DNA from: Lentinula raphanica | Lineage: Eukaryota; Basidiomycota; Agaricomycetes; Agaricales; Omphalotaceae | Assembly (NCBI GenBank): GCA_027919835.1 | Contig: JANVFP010000042.1 | Coordinates: 1 to 64,000, forward strand | Direction of reading: 5' to 3' | Length of the DNA: 64,000 nt | Part shown: positions 29,460-40,900 of the stretch, one piece after another | Layout: the number at the start of each line of letters is the position of its first letter | How positions within the stretch are numbered: the stretch's first letter is position 1 | Notes under the pieces: model-generated | What the model was told of the DNA's origin: nothing | Database searches by the model: none | What the model saw: the letters and a program-made list of their open reading frames with translations, nothing else | Translations under genes and position numbers: made by a program

Positions 29460-29989
29460 TCAATGATGTCCTGAACCACCAGCCTCCTTCTCGGCCTCAG
29501 CAATGTATTTCCGGATGCTGTTCATCCTTTGAGTTAGTTCGCATAACCCAGTCCTGTGATAGAAGTAGATAGTTGACGTACAATTCCTCCTCCTCACTGA
29601 GATGAGTTGACCATGAATTCCACATGCCACGCGAAAACAACGGTGCAGAAGGTGCGAAAGGTGCAGGAAAAGAACAGACGCAGAAAAAGCCCGAGCGTCA
29701 GCGGCCGTGTGTTGTTTTCAGCAATGATTCAAAGACGCACCTTGAGCCAGCATTGAGAGGAACGGCTTCCTTCACCTTCTCAATAACCGATGGCGTGGCG
29801 GCTTTTGCTTCCTGTTTGCTTCCACCACGAGTAGCTAGGAATGCTCCTCCGAAGACGCTACCGAGAACACTGAGAGCGATGTATTCGTTTTTGATGGCAC
29901 GGCCGAGAATTACGCTGAAAAGACGAGGAGTTGAGGATACTTCATTAGAAAATATTTGGCAGGAGTTGATTTTGAACGTACTAGGACAT
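29460..29989 (-). CDS. ATP19: Mitochondrial F1Fo ATP synthase subunit K
   Basis: A small inner-membrane subunit that helps ATP synthase dimers form. Four coding exons give about 87 residues. The first is only 8 bases (ATGTCCTA, 29982-29989). It splices to VILGRAIKNEYIALSV, then the membrane segment LGSVFGGAFLATRGG, a block matching filamentous-fungal Atp19. A 15-base exon (29592-29606) gives the EEEE stretch. The last exon encodes MNSIRKYIAEAEKEAGGSGHH, with TGA at 29460. All joins close in phase. The plus-strand frame 29624-30091 is its shadow. Confidence 0.88.
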
Positions 29990-30368
29990 AGTCGAAAGAG
30001 AAAGAGTTGTAAGTTGGAACGGAAAGGGCCGGAAACGGTCGAGCGCCCGACGACAACAAAGTTCCACGGTGACTGGGGCTCAGAGTCATAATGTACATTT
30101 TATCTTTGTAATTTGGCGAACAAGATACAGTTACTATGAGCTTTACTTCGAAGGAATAGTATTGCTACGTTGTAGAATCAGTTCGGGCTGAACAACGTTC
30201 AACTTGTAACACAAAGACGAAGTCAAAGCATTGGTATCCTACTAGCCTGAAGTCCAAGTTCTGGATGATGGTTGAAAATCATAAGTATTAGCTTACTGAT
30301 GTGGTACAAAGCTAGCCAGCCAGACGTTGCCAGTGTACGAGATACCTCGAGAAGAGTTGAAGAACCGA

Positions 30369-30994
30369 TCAAGATGAGAGCGTCTTCATGCTCGACTTCA
30401 CATGTGAAGACGGTGAATCAGCATAAAGAACACCATTGACGAGCTCAATGGGAGCATCATATAGCTCCAGGTTTGTGTTTCCTTCGTTTTGAGTATATGA
30501 GGCGTAGCTTAAAAAGAACGCCTCCTGATCATATACCGAACGGCTTGGGTCATCTTCGAGGGGGAACTGAGCTCTGGAATCTTCGGGAGCAGTGTGTAAG
30601 TTAAGGGAAGTTTGAATATCACAAGCAATAGAGCACCTACCAGTTACAGCTGAGATATCGTCAAAAGCAGGAGTGCCGTAGATCGTCAAAGCCATGTAAG
30701 TGAAATACGTCAAGAGGACCATGACCATAGACCACGCGGGGATGAGAAGAGACCATTCTCTGCGCACGACACCACACATTATGGTCAGCGCGCGATGCAG
30801 GCAGAACAACTTTACCTGTTAGGGTACCATTCAACACCTGCCCAAACGATATATTCATCAGGAAGCAAGGCCCACAAGACATATACGACGAATGAGAGAG
30901 ACACCGAAGTCCAGGCAACGAAGCCATAGAGTTCGGGTGCTCGAGAATAATATTCGCGCGGCGTTGGAGATACAGGACCACCCAAGCTAGTCAT
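30369..30994 (-). CDS. GPI19: GPI-GlcNAc transferase subunit P (PIG-P)
   Basis: Subunit of the ER complex that starts GPI anchor synthesis by adding GlcNAc to phosphatidylinositol. It starts MTSLGGPVSPTPREYYSR (ATG at 30994). The PIG-P domain has ELYGFVAWTSVSLSFVVYVLWALLP-type first membrane span, then VGVEWYPN-like and EWSLLIPAW, and a second span MVMVLLTYFTYMALTIY followed by GTPAFDDISAVTD. The join at WYPN|REWS is in phase. The C-terminal part has APIELVNGVLY, as in fungal homologs, with TGA at 30369. It is head-to-head with F-box-like gene 1. Decayed partial copies of its 5' half lie at 33071-33315 and 35199-35350. Confidence 0.92.
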
Positions 30995-31160
30995 CGAGGC
31001 ATCTGAGTATTGTAGAGAGAAAACCAAGAGAAAACGAGAAAGACTTGGAATTGAAATAAGCGCCTGTGCATGTACAACCCAAAATTACGGCGCTTCACTC
31101 TAGATCTACTACTCATCGACAGTCATCGACATCCTCTGCTTATTTTCTCAGCCATTGTCC

Positions 31161-32602
31161 ATGCATATAGTCCCGTCGTTGCCCAACGAATTACTCCACT
31201 CTATTGTCGAGTATACTGCATACGCATACACCTACACTTACTGCGAACTAGACTCACACTCGCACTCCCTGCACAAGTATGCTTCACCTGAGCTCCTTGC
31301 GCTCTCTGTAGCCAATTGGCAGCTACGCCGACTTTGTCTGCCCTTTCTGTTTGCAAAACTCGTGATATGGTTTGGAAAGGGGGTTCAACAACTGAAGGAT
31401 GAGTTTGTACATCTTATGAAATTTACCAAGTACGCTTTTTGCAAAAGGCTGTCCATTCTTCTACTGAAATGTATTTGCAGAACTTTGGTTGTAGAAAATA
31501 TCACTGAATCAGAAGATCTGGCTCTATCTCAAATCATACCCCAATTCAAAAAACTATCCGATGTCGATATGCAACTCCATGGTCAAGCTTGGGATGGGAT
31601 CAATTCGCTCAGAGCAATCCTTGCGCACCCCAATGTGACTTCAGTTCTGGTCAATGAATTACCTGACGAGTCTATGTGCAACGTCGATCTATCAAAAGTG
31701 GTTTTCAACTCGACAACACTATCCATTCTCTCTCCTGAGTTTGACAACTACCTCAATTGCGGGATGAGGATAAGAACCCTCCGTTTGAGCAAGGACGAGT
31801 CACTCGGCTCTGAGTTTGGCTCCAAAATTCTCTCTGGACTAAAGGAAATCTGGATCTTTGATTACAAAACTCCTGATTCATTATCCTGGCTTCCGGTGCT
31901 TTCGTCGACTCATCCAACTTTAAATGAGCTCTGGCTCCTCGAAAAAGCCTATAATGACGATATTGTTACACTCCCCTTCTTTCCTTCTATGGACAAATCT
32001 CAACGACAAGACCTTGTCAAATCCCTTGTCATCAGGAGAGTTGGCCTTCGAAGAGCTATTGGCCCATTGCCGCTGGAGTGGCATGTCACTACACTTAGCT
32101 TCATCGCTAATGCTGTCGGTGTCTCTCTCATCAAAACTCTCAACCTTGTTGCCTCCTCATTTCCGAAACTCGAAATGCTTGCTCTCAACCTCGATGGACA
32201 CGCGGGGATGTATGATATTGTGTGTCACCTCATTTACACCCTCACTCGTGCTGATTCCCCTGGATTTAGAGCGATCTTGTCTCTGCATTTGCACGCTTTT
32301 CGTCTCTCGGAGTTATCGAATTCAACAATGTCTTTCGTAGGCTCAAACTCGGATCCGAACTCGACATGTTGATGCCGCCAGTTCTAGATCAAACAGATGC
32401 ACCGGAAGCTTACGCAAAAAGTGTGCTTTTATCGTTTGCATCTTGCCTCGCGAAGCAAGTCAGGACTCTGGATTCGATTCAGATAGACGACTGCAAGCCT
32501 TACACTCATAAAAACTTCACCCCACCCTGGCGTATCAGAGGATGGCTTCATGTACTCAACGGTAATCGGGACATAGGAGGAACACTTGATTCACTTGTTT
32601 GA
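31161..32602 (+). CDS. F-box-like family protein, copy 1
   Basis: The first of six paralogs. Exons 31161-31429, 31481-32219 and 32270-32602 total 447 codons. The N-terminal block PSLPNELLHSIVEYTAY, with SPELLALSVANWQLRRLCLPFLF about 40 residues on, resembles an F-box of the type expanded in mushrooms. The middle has leucine-rich repeat-like stretches (LPDESMCN, SKILSGLKEIWIF, STHPTLNELWL). It ends GWLHVLNGNRDIGGTLDSLV. F-box proteins usually recruit substrates to SCF ubiquitin ligases; that role is inferred. It lies head-to-head with GPI19, with 166 bases between their starts. Confidence 0.85.
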
Positions 32603-33382
32603 GTTGTACATGATATTGCATTGTGGGTACTCAAGGACTATTTTGTGGTAAGTACGAACAAGTTTGAATGTCCTTGTAATACCAATGATCCTTTCTTCTG
32701 TCCAGTGTCAACCACCGTCAACATCTACTTCCTGCTTACAATGCAGTAGGTCGGATAGAAATTGCTGGCGGAATCGCAAGTGAAGTTTTGATCTGCCTTT
32801 GAACTTGCACGAGATGACAGGCTTCCATACGTAGCGGACGGCGGCACAGGCATGGGAGTACATGCGGTCCCATGGGAATCTCCTGCTAGTGTTTTCTTGA
32901 CAACGTCTATGGCTCCTGTTGCTTTCACTGCTGTTGCAACTTGCTTCAGATTTTGTTTCGTCTCTACCGCGCTGTTTTGTCTCGATCATTCTTGCACATA
33001 CTTGAACATACCAAACACATGCTCTAGATTGGGATGATAACGCTATCATGATGCTCGACGTATTATAACAGATGACAGAACCTGGCATGACCATAGACCA
33101 CGCAGGAATGAAAGACCATCCAACGCCTGCCCACAATATACGGTATACTCATCATGAAGCAAACAAGCAAGGTCCACAACAAGTGACAAGATGATGTATA
33201 CTTATGATATGGAACAGAGACACTGAAGCTCAAGCAATGAAACCATTCAACTCGGGTGCTCGAGAGTGATCTTCGCTCGTCGTTGGAGTCTGGAGAGACA
33301 AGCCCATTCATGTTAGTTGAATATGTAAGCGCCCAGTGTCTATCACGGCGCTAAGCACTTCACCTTTCTCCGAGTAACTCTC
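32603..33382. other. Spacer with duplicated flank and PIG-P relic
   Basis: The part 32620-32770 (words such as GGACTATTTTGTGGTAAGTA) recurs after copy 2 near 34900-35050, so it belongs to the duplicated unit. A decayed PIG-P fragment follows and is annotated separately. Confidence 0.7.
33071..33315 (-). pseudogene. Decayed 5' fragment of GPI19 (relic 1)
   Basis: The plus-strand text runs parallel to GPI19 exons 2 and 1: GACCATAGACCACGC, then AACGCCTGCCCA, ATCATGAAGCAA, GGGTGCTCGAGA and CGTTGGAG follow in the same order as in 30720-30990. The region of the GPI19 intron is missing: the text goes straight from AGACCAT to CCAACGCC. Frameshifts and stops break the frame. It lies directly upstream of F-box-like copy 2, as GPI19 lies upstream of copy 1. 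Confidence 0.8.
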
Positions 33383-34873
33383 ATGAACAGCAGATCATAT
33401 ACACCTACCACCTCCATAGCGATTCATCCGCCGTATTCTTTGCATCTGCTGCTCTCGTTGCCCAATGAACTACTTCACTCTATCGTCGAGTATATTGCAT
33501 ACACCTATGAACCGGACCGCTTCCCAGTCAAGCAGCCTTCACCTGAGCTTAGTGCACTCTCCGTGGCCAACTGGCAGCTACGTCGACTTTGTCTGCCTTT
33601 TCTGTTTGCAGAAGTCGTAATACATATCGAAGAGGAAGTACAACAGCTGAAGCACGAGTTTGCACATCTTCTGAAATTTACCAAGTACGCTTCATGCAAA
33701 AAGCTGTCCATTCTTATACTTACTCATTAATTGCAGAATTTTGGCTATCTTGGATATTCCTCATTCAGGGGATGAGGCTCTATCTCAAATCATACCCCAA
33801 TTTGAACAACTCTCCGATGTTGAATTGCAACTTTCTGGTCGGAATGGGGATGGGATTAATCTGTTCAGAACAATTCTTGCGCATCCCACTGTTACTTCAC
33901 TTGAGGTTGATGCTTTACCTGATGAGTACATGTGGAACGCCAATGATGACCTGTCAAAAGTGATTCTAGATTGGACGACACTATCTCATACCCTCTCTCC
34001 TCACTTTGGCAATTGCCTTGCTCGGGGTATGAGGATAAGAACCCTCCAATTAGACAAGGACGAGTCACACGGTCCCCGAATTGGCTCCAAAATCCTCTCC
34101 GGGCTGCAGGAAATCCATATCTTCGATTATGACAAAGCTGATTCATTATCCTGGCTGCCTTCACTTTCGTTGACTCATCCGACCTTGAATGAACTCTGGC
34201 TCTTCGATAGGCACTCACACAACATATATATTCGTGACGATGTTGCACTTCCTTCCTTTCTTCCCATTGAGGAATCTCAACAACAAGACCTTGCCAAGTC
34301 CATCGTCATCAAGAAAATTGGCCTTCGTAGAGCTGTTGGCCCATTCCCGCCGGAGTGGTATGTCACGGCACTTTGCTTCACCGTCAATGCTGTCGGTGTC
34401 TCTCTAATCAAAACTCTCGAATCTGTTGCGTTGTCATTTCCGAAACTCGAAACGATCACTCTCGAACTTGCTAGACACGTGGGGATGTATGATATTGTAT
34501 GCCATCTCGTTTACACTCCCACTCATGCTGACTCATCCCCTGGATTTAGGATGATGTTGTCTCTGCATTTGCACGCTTTTCGTCCCTCAGAGTTGTGGAA
34601 CCCAACAACATCTTTCGTAGGCTCAAGCTCGGACCTGAATTTGACACATTGATGCCACCAGTTCTGTCTACAAGAGATGTACCGGAAGCTTGCGCGGAAA
34701 GTGTTCTTTTAGCATTTGCCTCTCGCCTCGCGAAGCAAGTCAGGACTCTGGACTTGATTCATATAGATGATTGCAAATATTACCATCCTACAAACACCAC
34801 CCCACCCTGGCATATCACAGGATGGCTTCACGTACTTAATAGTAATCGGGACATCGGCGGATCATTTGATTGA
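33383..34873 (+). CDS. F-box-like family protein, copy 2
   Basis: Exons 33383-33684, 33737-34496 and 34550-34873 total 462 codons, with intron sites as in copy 1. The N-terminus is extended (MNSRSYTPTTSIAIH) before LLSLPNELLHSIVEYIAYTYEP. The F-box-like block and the later leucine-rich parts (SKILSGLQEIHIF, LTHPTLNELWLF) are close to copy 1. It ends GWLHVLNSNRDIGGSFD. Intact. Together with the upstream PIG-P relic it forms a duplicated unit with copy 1. Confidence 0.84.
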
Positions 34874-35498
34874 GTTGTCCACAGTATTGCATTATAGGGA
34901 CTGAAGGACTATTTTGTGGTAAGTACGAACAAGTTCGAATGACCTCGCAATACCAACGACCCTTTGTTCAGTCCAGTGCCGACCACCGTCAACATCTACT
35001 TCCTGCTTACAATTTGGCAGTCGGACGGATGGAATCGCTGACAGATTCGAAAACGAAGTTTTGATCTGCCTTTCAACTTGCTTTCATTTTTCCTGCTTCA
35101 ATTTATGTTTCGTCTCTGCCACACTGTTGAGCTTCAATAATTCTTGCACATATCTTGAATCCACGAGGCTCCTGCTGTAGATTAGGACATATCGTATCAG
35201 ATGACAGGACCTGGGATGACCATAGACCAAGCAACGATGAGAAGATACTTACTATCCAACACCTGCCCAGACGATATACTCACTTATACTCATCAGGAAG
35301 CAATCCTACAAGATGTATACAAATGAATAAGAGAGACTCTCAAGTATGTACAAGCAACAGAACGTCGAAGAAGCCCACCCATCATCGACTAAGAGCGACT
35401 AAGACGAGAGAATTCGAGAGACTTCAAGCTGAATACGTGAGCGCTTGTGTATGTATCACGGCGCTAAGCAATCCACAACACTTTCTACTGTAACTCTC
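34874..35498. other. Spacer with duplicated flank and second PIG-P relic
   Basis: The 3' flank near 34900-35050 matches that of copy 1. The rest holds a shorter and more decayed PIG-P fragment (separate entry) and a copy of the promoter word CACGGCGCTAAGCA also found before copy 2. Confidence 0.7.
35199..35350 (-). pseudogene. Decayed 5' fragment of GPI19 (relic 2)
   Basis: The plus-strand words GATGACCATAGACCA, ATGAGAAGA, ATCCAACACCTGCCCA, GACGATATACTCA, CTCATCAGGAAGCAA and ATGAATAAGAGAGAC follow the order of GPI19 (30720-30900). It is shorter than relic 1, with a small internal duplication (ACTCACTTATACTCATC). No frame is left. Confidence 0.75.
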
Positions 35499-37005
35499 AT
35501 GACCAGCAGATCATACACACCTACGACCTCCATAACGATTCATCCGCCGGCGTATTCTTTGCATCCGCTGCTCTCATTGCCCAATGAACTACTTCACTCT
35601 ATTGTAGAGTATATTGCATACACTTATGAACCGGAGTCGGACACAACTTGGCGCTCCTCGACATTCAAGCAGACTTCACCTGAGCTACTTGCGCTCTCCG
35701 TGGCCAACTGTCAGCTGCGTCAACTTTGTCTGCCTTTTCTCTTTGCAAATATTGCAATATATATCAACAAGGATGTGCAGCGGCTGAAGGATGATCTAGC
35801 GCTTCTTTCGAAATACACCAAGTACGTTCCATGGACGAAGTTTTCATTGATTCCTTCACCAATATTTGCAGAATGTTGTCTATAGATGAGGGTCTCACTG
35901 AATCAGGAGATCAGACTCTATCCCAATTATTACCCCAACTCAAACAACTATGTGATGTCGAACTACGAACTTGTCGGGATCTAAGGACTGATCTGCTCAG
36001 AGCAATCCTTGCACATCCCAAGGTCACTTCAGTTCTGGTTGACGAATTTCCTGAGGAGTCCATGTGCAATGATGATCTCTCGAAATTGATCATTGATCGC
36101 ACAACAGGATACCAGGATTCCCCTCCTGAGTTTGACAAATATCTCAATCGGGGCATGAGGATAATGTGTCTGGAGCTATTCAAGTTTGACAACTTGAGGC
36201 TCGACACTCAGTTTGGGTCCAAACTTCTCTCTGGACTCCAGGAAATTCAGATCTTCAATTATAGCATTCCTGAATTATCATCCTGGCTGCCTGTACTTTC
36301 CTCGACTCATTCCACCCTCAAGGAGCTCTGGCTTTGTGGTACTCTCTGCAGAGTCTCTGATCATGCTGCACTTCCTTTCCTGTCCCTTTTCATTCAGAAA
36401 TGTCAGCAGCAAAACCTCATCAATTGTTTTGTCATCTCAAGACTGGGTCTCCGTAGATCTGTCAGCCAATTCTCGCAAGTGTGGTCTGTCATAGACATCA
36501 CCTTGGGAATTGGTACTTCTCTCATTCAATTGCTCACGCTCATTGCCATTTCGTTCCCAAAAATCGAAAGGCTTACTCTCAGTAACCTCAATCAAGATGC
36601 AGGGAGATATGATATTGTGGGTTGTCTCATTTGCAACGGTCTTATTCATACTGATTCTCTTGGAATTAGGCAGATTTTACTTCCGTTTTTGCACGTTTCT
36701 CGTCTCTTAGAGTCATATCCTTTGAGAACGTCTTTGGTTGGCTCAAATTTGGATCTGAAAGTGATACGCCCACTTCTACGGTTCAACGAGCAGCCATTGT
36801 TCATGACCTGAAAGCTAGAGTAAAAAGCGGGTTATTGGTGTTCACATCTTGCCTTGCAAAGCAAGTCAGAACTCTAGATTCAATCTATATCAGTGAGATG
36901 GGCTCAGAAAGCGACAATTCTGGAAACCATGCCAAATCCTGGCATCTCTCAGGATGGCTGCATGTACTCAATGGCAATCGGGATATTGGAGGAACACTTA
37001 AATGA
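35499..37005 (+). CDS. F-box-like family protein, copy 3
   Basis: Exons 35499-35821, 35872-36616 and 36670-37005 total 468 codons. It begins MTSRSYTPTTSITIHPPAYSL, close to copy 2, then LLSLPNELLHSIVEYIAYTYEP with a small insertion after EPESD. SPELLALSVANCQLRQLCLPFLF follows. The middle is more diverged (FGSKLLSGLQEIQIF, STHSTLKELWL). It ends GWLHVLNGNRDIGGTLK. Intact. Confidence 0.84.
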
Positions 37006-37186
37006 GTCAACCATGGTTTGGCTTGTACAATGTCATAGACCAGTGTGATGGATATGGTATTGGTGTATGTGTAGAGGAAACAAAGGGTAATGAACATAGT
37101 AATATTATATGAATGTAGATAGGGAATGAGCAACAAATGAGAAAATCGCATTCGAGAATGATCCAAATCCTTGCAATGAACCTGTC

Positions 37187-38761
37187 TCATGAAGCTGTCA
37201 ATGGTTTGGCTACAGATATGGGAGACCCCATTGCCAAGAGATCAGGATGAAGCATTCGAGTCTCTAACGAGACGGCGACACTCTGTTTTCCGGAGCGGTT
37301 CCGTGTACCTCGTTGAAGTGTTCCACCAATGTCCCGATTACCGTTCAGCACATAGAACCACCCCTCGAGACGCCATTCAATTGAGCCAGAGTCTTCATTT
37401 TCATTGGTAACACCTACGTCGCTGACGTAGATTGCATCCAGAGTTCTAACTTCTTTGGCGACGCATGATGTGAACCACAATAACCCAATTTCTGCACGAG
37501 CGAAATTGATACTAAGCATGCTTGTAGATTCGACTTGGCGAGCAGTTGGTAGTAGTTCGATGTTCCCGAACTCGAATAACTGGTAGACTCCAGACACAGA
37601 CAAAGTTCGCAGAGATGAAAACTGCCCGAACGCTGTTGCAAGATCGCGCTGAGGGTTATGAGAGGATCAGCATGAATCACGATTGGAAATCAGGAGACGA
37701 ACAATATGATATGTGGCTTGGTGATGAGTAAGGTTGAGAGTAAGGACTCTGAGTCGCGGGAACGAAGTCGCAACCAGCGTGAGTATTTCAATGAGAGAGG
37801 TGCTGTTGACTGTGGTGTGCAAGGTAAGCCCCATGACGTGCCACTCATTCGAGGGTTGTCCAAGGGCTCTACCAAGACCGACGTACTCAATCGAGAAGAA
37901 CCTTTCGATATTCTGCTGGTGAGAGTTTTCGATGAAAGACAACATGAACGAGGGTTTGTGACGAGCGAGATGACTTTGGCGGATATCATACAGCCAGAGC
38001 AACTCCAGAGTCGGATGGGTGGATGGAAGTGTAGACAGAAACGAAAATGAGACGCGATCATTGCCCAGACGCATTTGGATTTCCTTCAGCCCAGGGAAAA
38101 TATTAGATCCAATCTGCCGCTCGAGTGTGTTAAATTCATGGAGTTCGAGGCGAAGTGCCCTCATTCCCTGATTCAGGAACTTCCCAATAATGGGAGGAAA
38201 AATCCAATCAAGTCCTTCGCAACCGTAAATCAATTTCGTTAAATCATGCTTGCACATGGATTCGCGGGGGAGTTCGTGGACCAGGATCGATGTGACGGTG
38301 GGGTGCTTGAGTAATGATCTGAGCATATCAGTTCTATTCTGACAATCTCGCAGGCGAACATAGGAAAGTTGCTCAAGAAGGGGAAATACTCGAATCATTA
38401 TCTGATCCCCTGTTTGAGAGAAAATGTTGATACCCAGACCTCTGTGAACATCAGTAATCATGAATTGCACAACACTACAAGCCTTAAGTTACGCGTACCT
38501 TGTAAATCCTGAAAGAAGCACAACATCCTTCTCGAGCCTTTCTGCATCCTCGATATGCTTTATTTCGATGTATTCGAAGAGAAAAGGCAGACAAAGTTGA
38601 CGTAAACGCCAATCGACCACCGAAAGCACGAGGAGGTCAGGTGAAATGCGCTTGAACAAAGAGTTGAGACACGACTTTGGTAGTTCGGGAGTATACGTGT
38701 ATGCAATATACTCAATGATGGAGTGAAGTAGCTCGTTGGGCAACGACGAGCATAGTTGCAT
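37187..38761 (-). CDS. F-box-like family protein, copy 4
   Basis: Exons 38761-38499, 38441-37703 and 37648-37187 total 488 codons and close in phase. It starts MQLCSSLPNELLHSIIEYIAY. SPDLLVLSVVDWRLRQLCLPFLF follows, then the leucine-rich middle (ERQIGSNIFPGLKEI, STHPTLELLWLY). After GWFYVLNGNRDIGGTL it carries about 38 extra residues with VSLETRMLHPD, an ending shared only with copy 6. It starts 105 bases from the start of copy 5, so the two probably share a promoter. Confidence 0.83.
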
Positions 38762-38866
38762 GACAATGTTGGATGAAGGATGGTGATGGTTAACGGGAAA
38801 GATTCAGCATGAATACAAACAAGTACAAACCGAAACCTCTTCCTTCTTTTTGCTCAGCCATCATCC

Positions 38867-40329
38867 ATGCACCTACTCTTGTCATTGCCCAATGAACTAC
38901 TTCACTCTGTCATTGAGTATATTGCGTACACTCCCAGACCGCCAAGCTCGCGCTCCAAATCTCCATTCAAGTGTGCTTCACCTGAACTACTTGCGCTCTC
39001 AGCAGTCAATTCGCGGCTACGTCGAGTCTGTTTGCCTTTCGTTTTTGCAAATGTCAGAATAAGGGACGACATGGATGTGCAACAGCCGGAGAACACTGTT
39101 TTTGCACTTTTTGCGAAATTCACAAGGTACGTCCTATTAGTATATACCATGTCCATCTTTTGACATATTGTCACAGAGTTTTGGTTATCCCTACTCTCTC
39201 TCAGGCAGGAGATCAAATCATTTCTCAAATATTGCCGCAACTCGAACAGCTCTTCGATGTCGAGCTGCGAGATTGTCGGGATAGGACCGATCTGCTCAGA
39301 ACAATCCTTGAACACCCTACTGTCACTTCGGTTTTGGTCGATAGATTACCTCATGAATCTATGTGCATTTACGATCTGTCAAAGGTGGTCCTTGGTCACA
39401 AAAAGCTGTTGCGAACCCTTCCCCCTGAGTTGGAGAAATTCCTCGATCGGGGCATGAGCATCATAAGTCTCCATCTGTATAAGCTCGATCCCGAACTCAT
39501 CAGCCAACTTGATTCCAAGGTTATCTCGGGGCTCAGAGAAATTCGGATCTTCTCGAAAACTGTCCCTCCCTCACTCCCCTGGTTGCCTGTCCTTTCGTCG
39601 ACTCATCCGTCCTTGAATGAACTTGGGTTTCTTGGTGGATACGATCAATGGTTGAATTATGAAGGAACTGCGCCTCTGTTCTTGACTCCCTTGATCAAGG
39701 AGTCCCAACGACAAGCAATCGACAGACTTTTCTCCATCAGGAAGGTGGATCTTCGTAGACTCACTGTCGGTCAACCCTCGCAGGAGTGGCATGTCACAGG
39801 ACTCACCTTGAAAACTGCTCGTGCCAGTACATCTCTACTCGAAATACTCATGCTTGTTGCCTCTTCATTTACGCAACTTGAAGTTCTGTCTCTTGACCTC
39901 ATCCTACACGACGGAATATATGATATTGTGTGTCTTCTTGTCATGCAGTCTCCGCTGTACTGATTTCCTTGAGTTTAGGATGAACTCACTTCCACATTTG
40001 CAAACTTCTCGTCTCTTAGAATTGTATACTTTCGCCAGGTCTTTCGCCGGCTCAACTTTGGACCTGAAATCGAGACGCTTATGCCACCGGTCGAAGGAGT
40101 CGATACTATGCATGCCATTGATAAAGAGAGAGCATCCGTGAAAGGCAGGCTTTTGTTCTTCATATCTTGCCTGGCAAAGCAAGTCAGATCTCTCGACTCA
40201 ATTCACATCAGCGATTATGAAGGGGATGTATATGACTGTTCTGATAACTGCATTGTTTCCTGGTATTTCGAAGGATGGCTTCATGTACTCAATGGCAAGA
40301 GGGACGTCGGTGGAAGACTTGAGAACTGA
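38867..40329 (+). CDS. F-box-like family protein, copy 5
   Basis: Exons 38867-39126, 39177-39927 and 39979-40329 total 454 codons. It begins MHLLLSLPNELLHSVIEYIAYTPRP, then SPELLALSAVNSRLRRVCLPFVF. The middle part has SQAGDQIISQILPQLEQL, LPHESMCIYDLSKV and STHPSLNELGFL. It ends GWLHVLNGKRDVGGRLEN. Divergent from copy 4 and convergent with copy 6. Confidence 0.84.
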
Positions 40330-40900
40330 ATTATTCATAGTTTTGGCCCATCATGAGGACTCGAAATCTATGTTGCTGTACATGTCAAAAGAGTTACAAA
40401 GTACGTGTTCGCGATACTGATGACTATTTGGTCTGACCAGTGTCAGCCACTTCATCTCGCACTGTTAGTACAGTATAGATGGGAAATGCATAACCACGTA
40501 AGGTCACTGTACCGCTTCCTTCACTAAGTTGTTATCGTCTGCGGTACGGTCGTTCTTGCATAAAGTCTGGTCTCCGGGATATAGATTAGCATGAACGTGT
40601 CACCGATGTGCGAGATATACAATAAAGGACAGAAAGATAGATCTAGAGGAATTATCATTGCCAAAGCGAGGATTGGCGGCTAGGCAGCATTCAAAGTCAG
40701 ATATTCAGTGTGATGTACAGGCCTATACTACTTGATTTGAACTCATCTGTGCAAGAGGAAATTAATAAACAATGAGCTGTAATGAGATATTTTCAAGGAC
40801 ACTTGCCGCTATTTCGATGTGATGATCAGTCTTTGTGCATTATGATCAATGCTGGTCATGGTCTGGCCATACATATAACATGAGCGAGAAACTCTGAGTC
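40330..40900. other. Spacer between convergent F-box-like copies 5 and 6
   Basis: The first 130 bases loosely resemble the 3' flank of copies 1 and 2 (for example CCAGTGTCAGCCAC). The rest is AT-rich with no recognisable feature. Confidence 0.5.

Noticed and set aside
29624..30091. Plus-strand frame of 155 codons
   Set aside because: It lies antisense over the ATP19 exons and has no family resemblance.
31028..31160. Upstream start of F-box-like copy 1 at 31155
   Set aside because: That codon is TTG; the first ATG in frame is at 31161 and matches the starts of copies 5 and 6.
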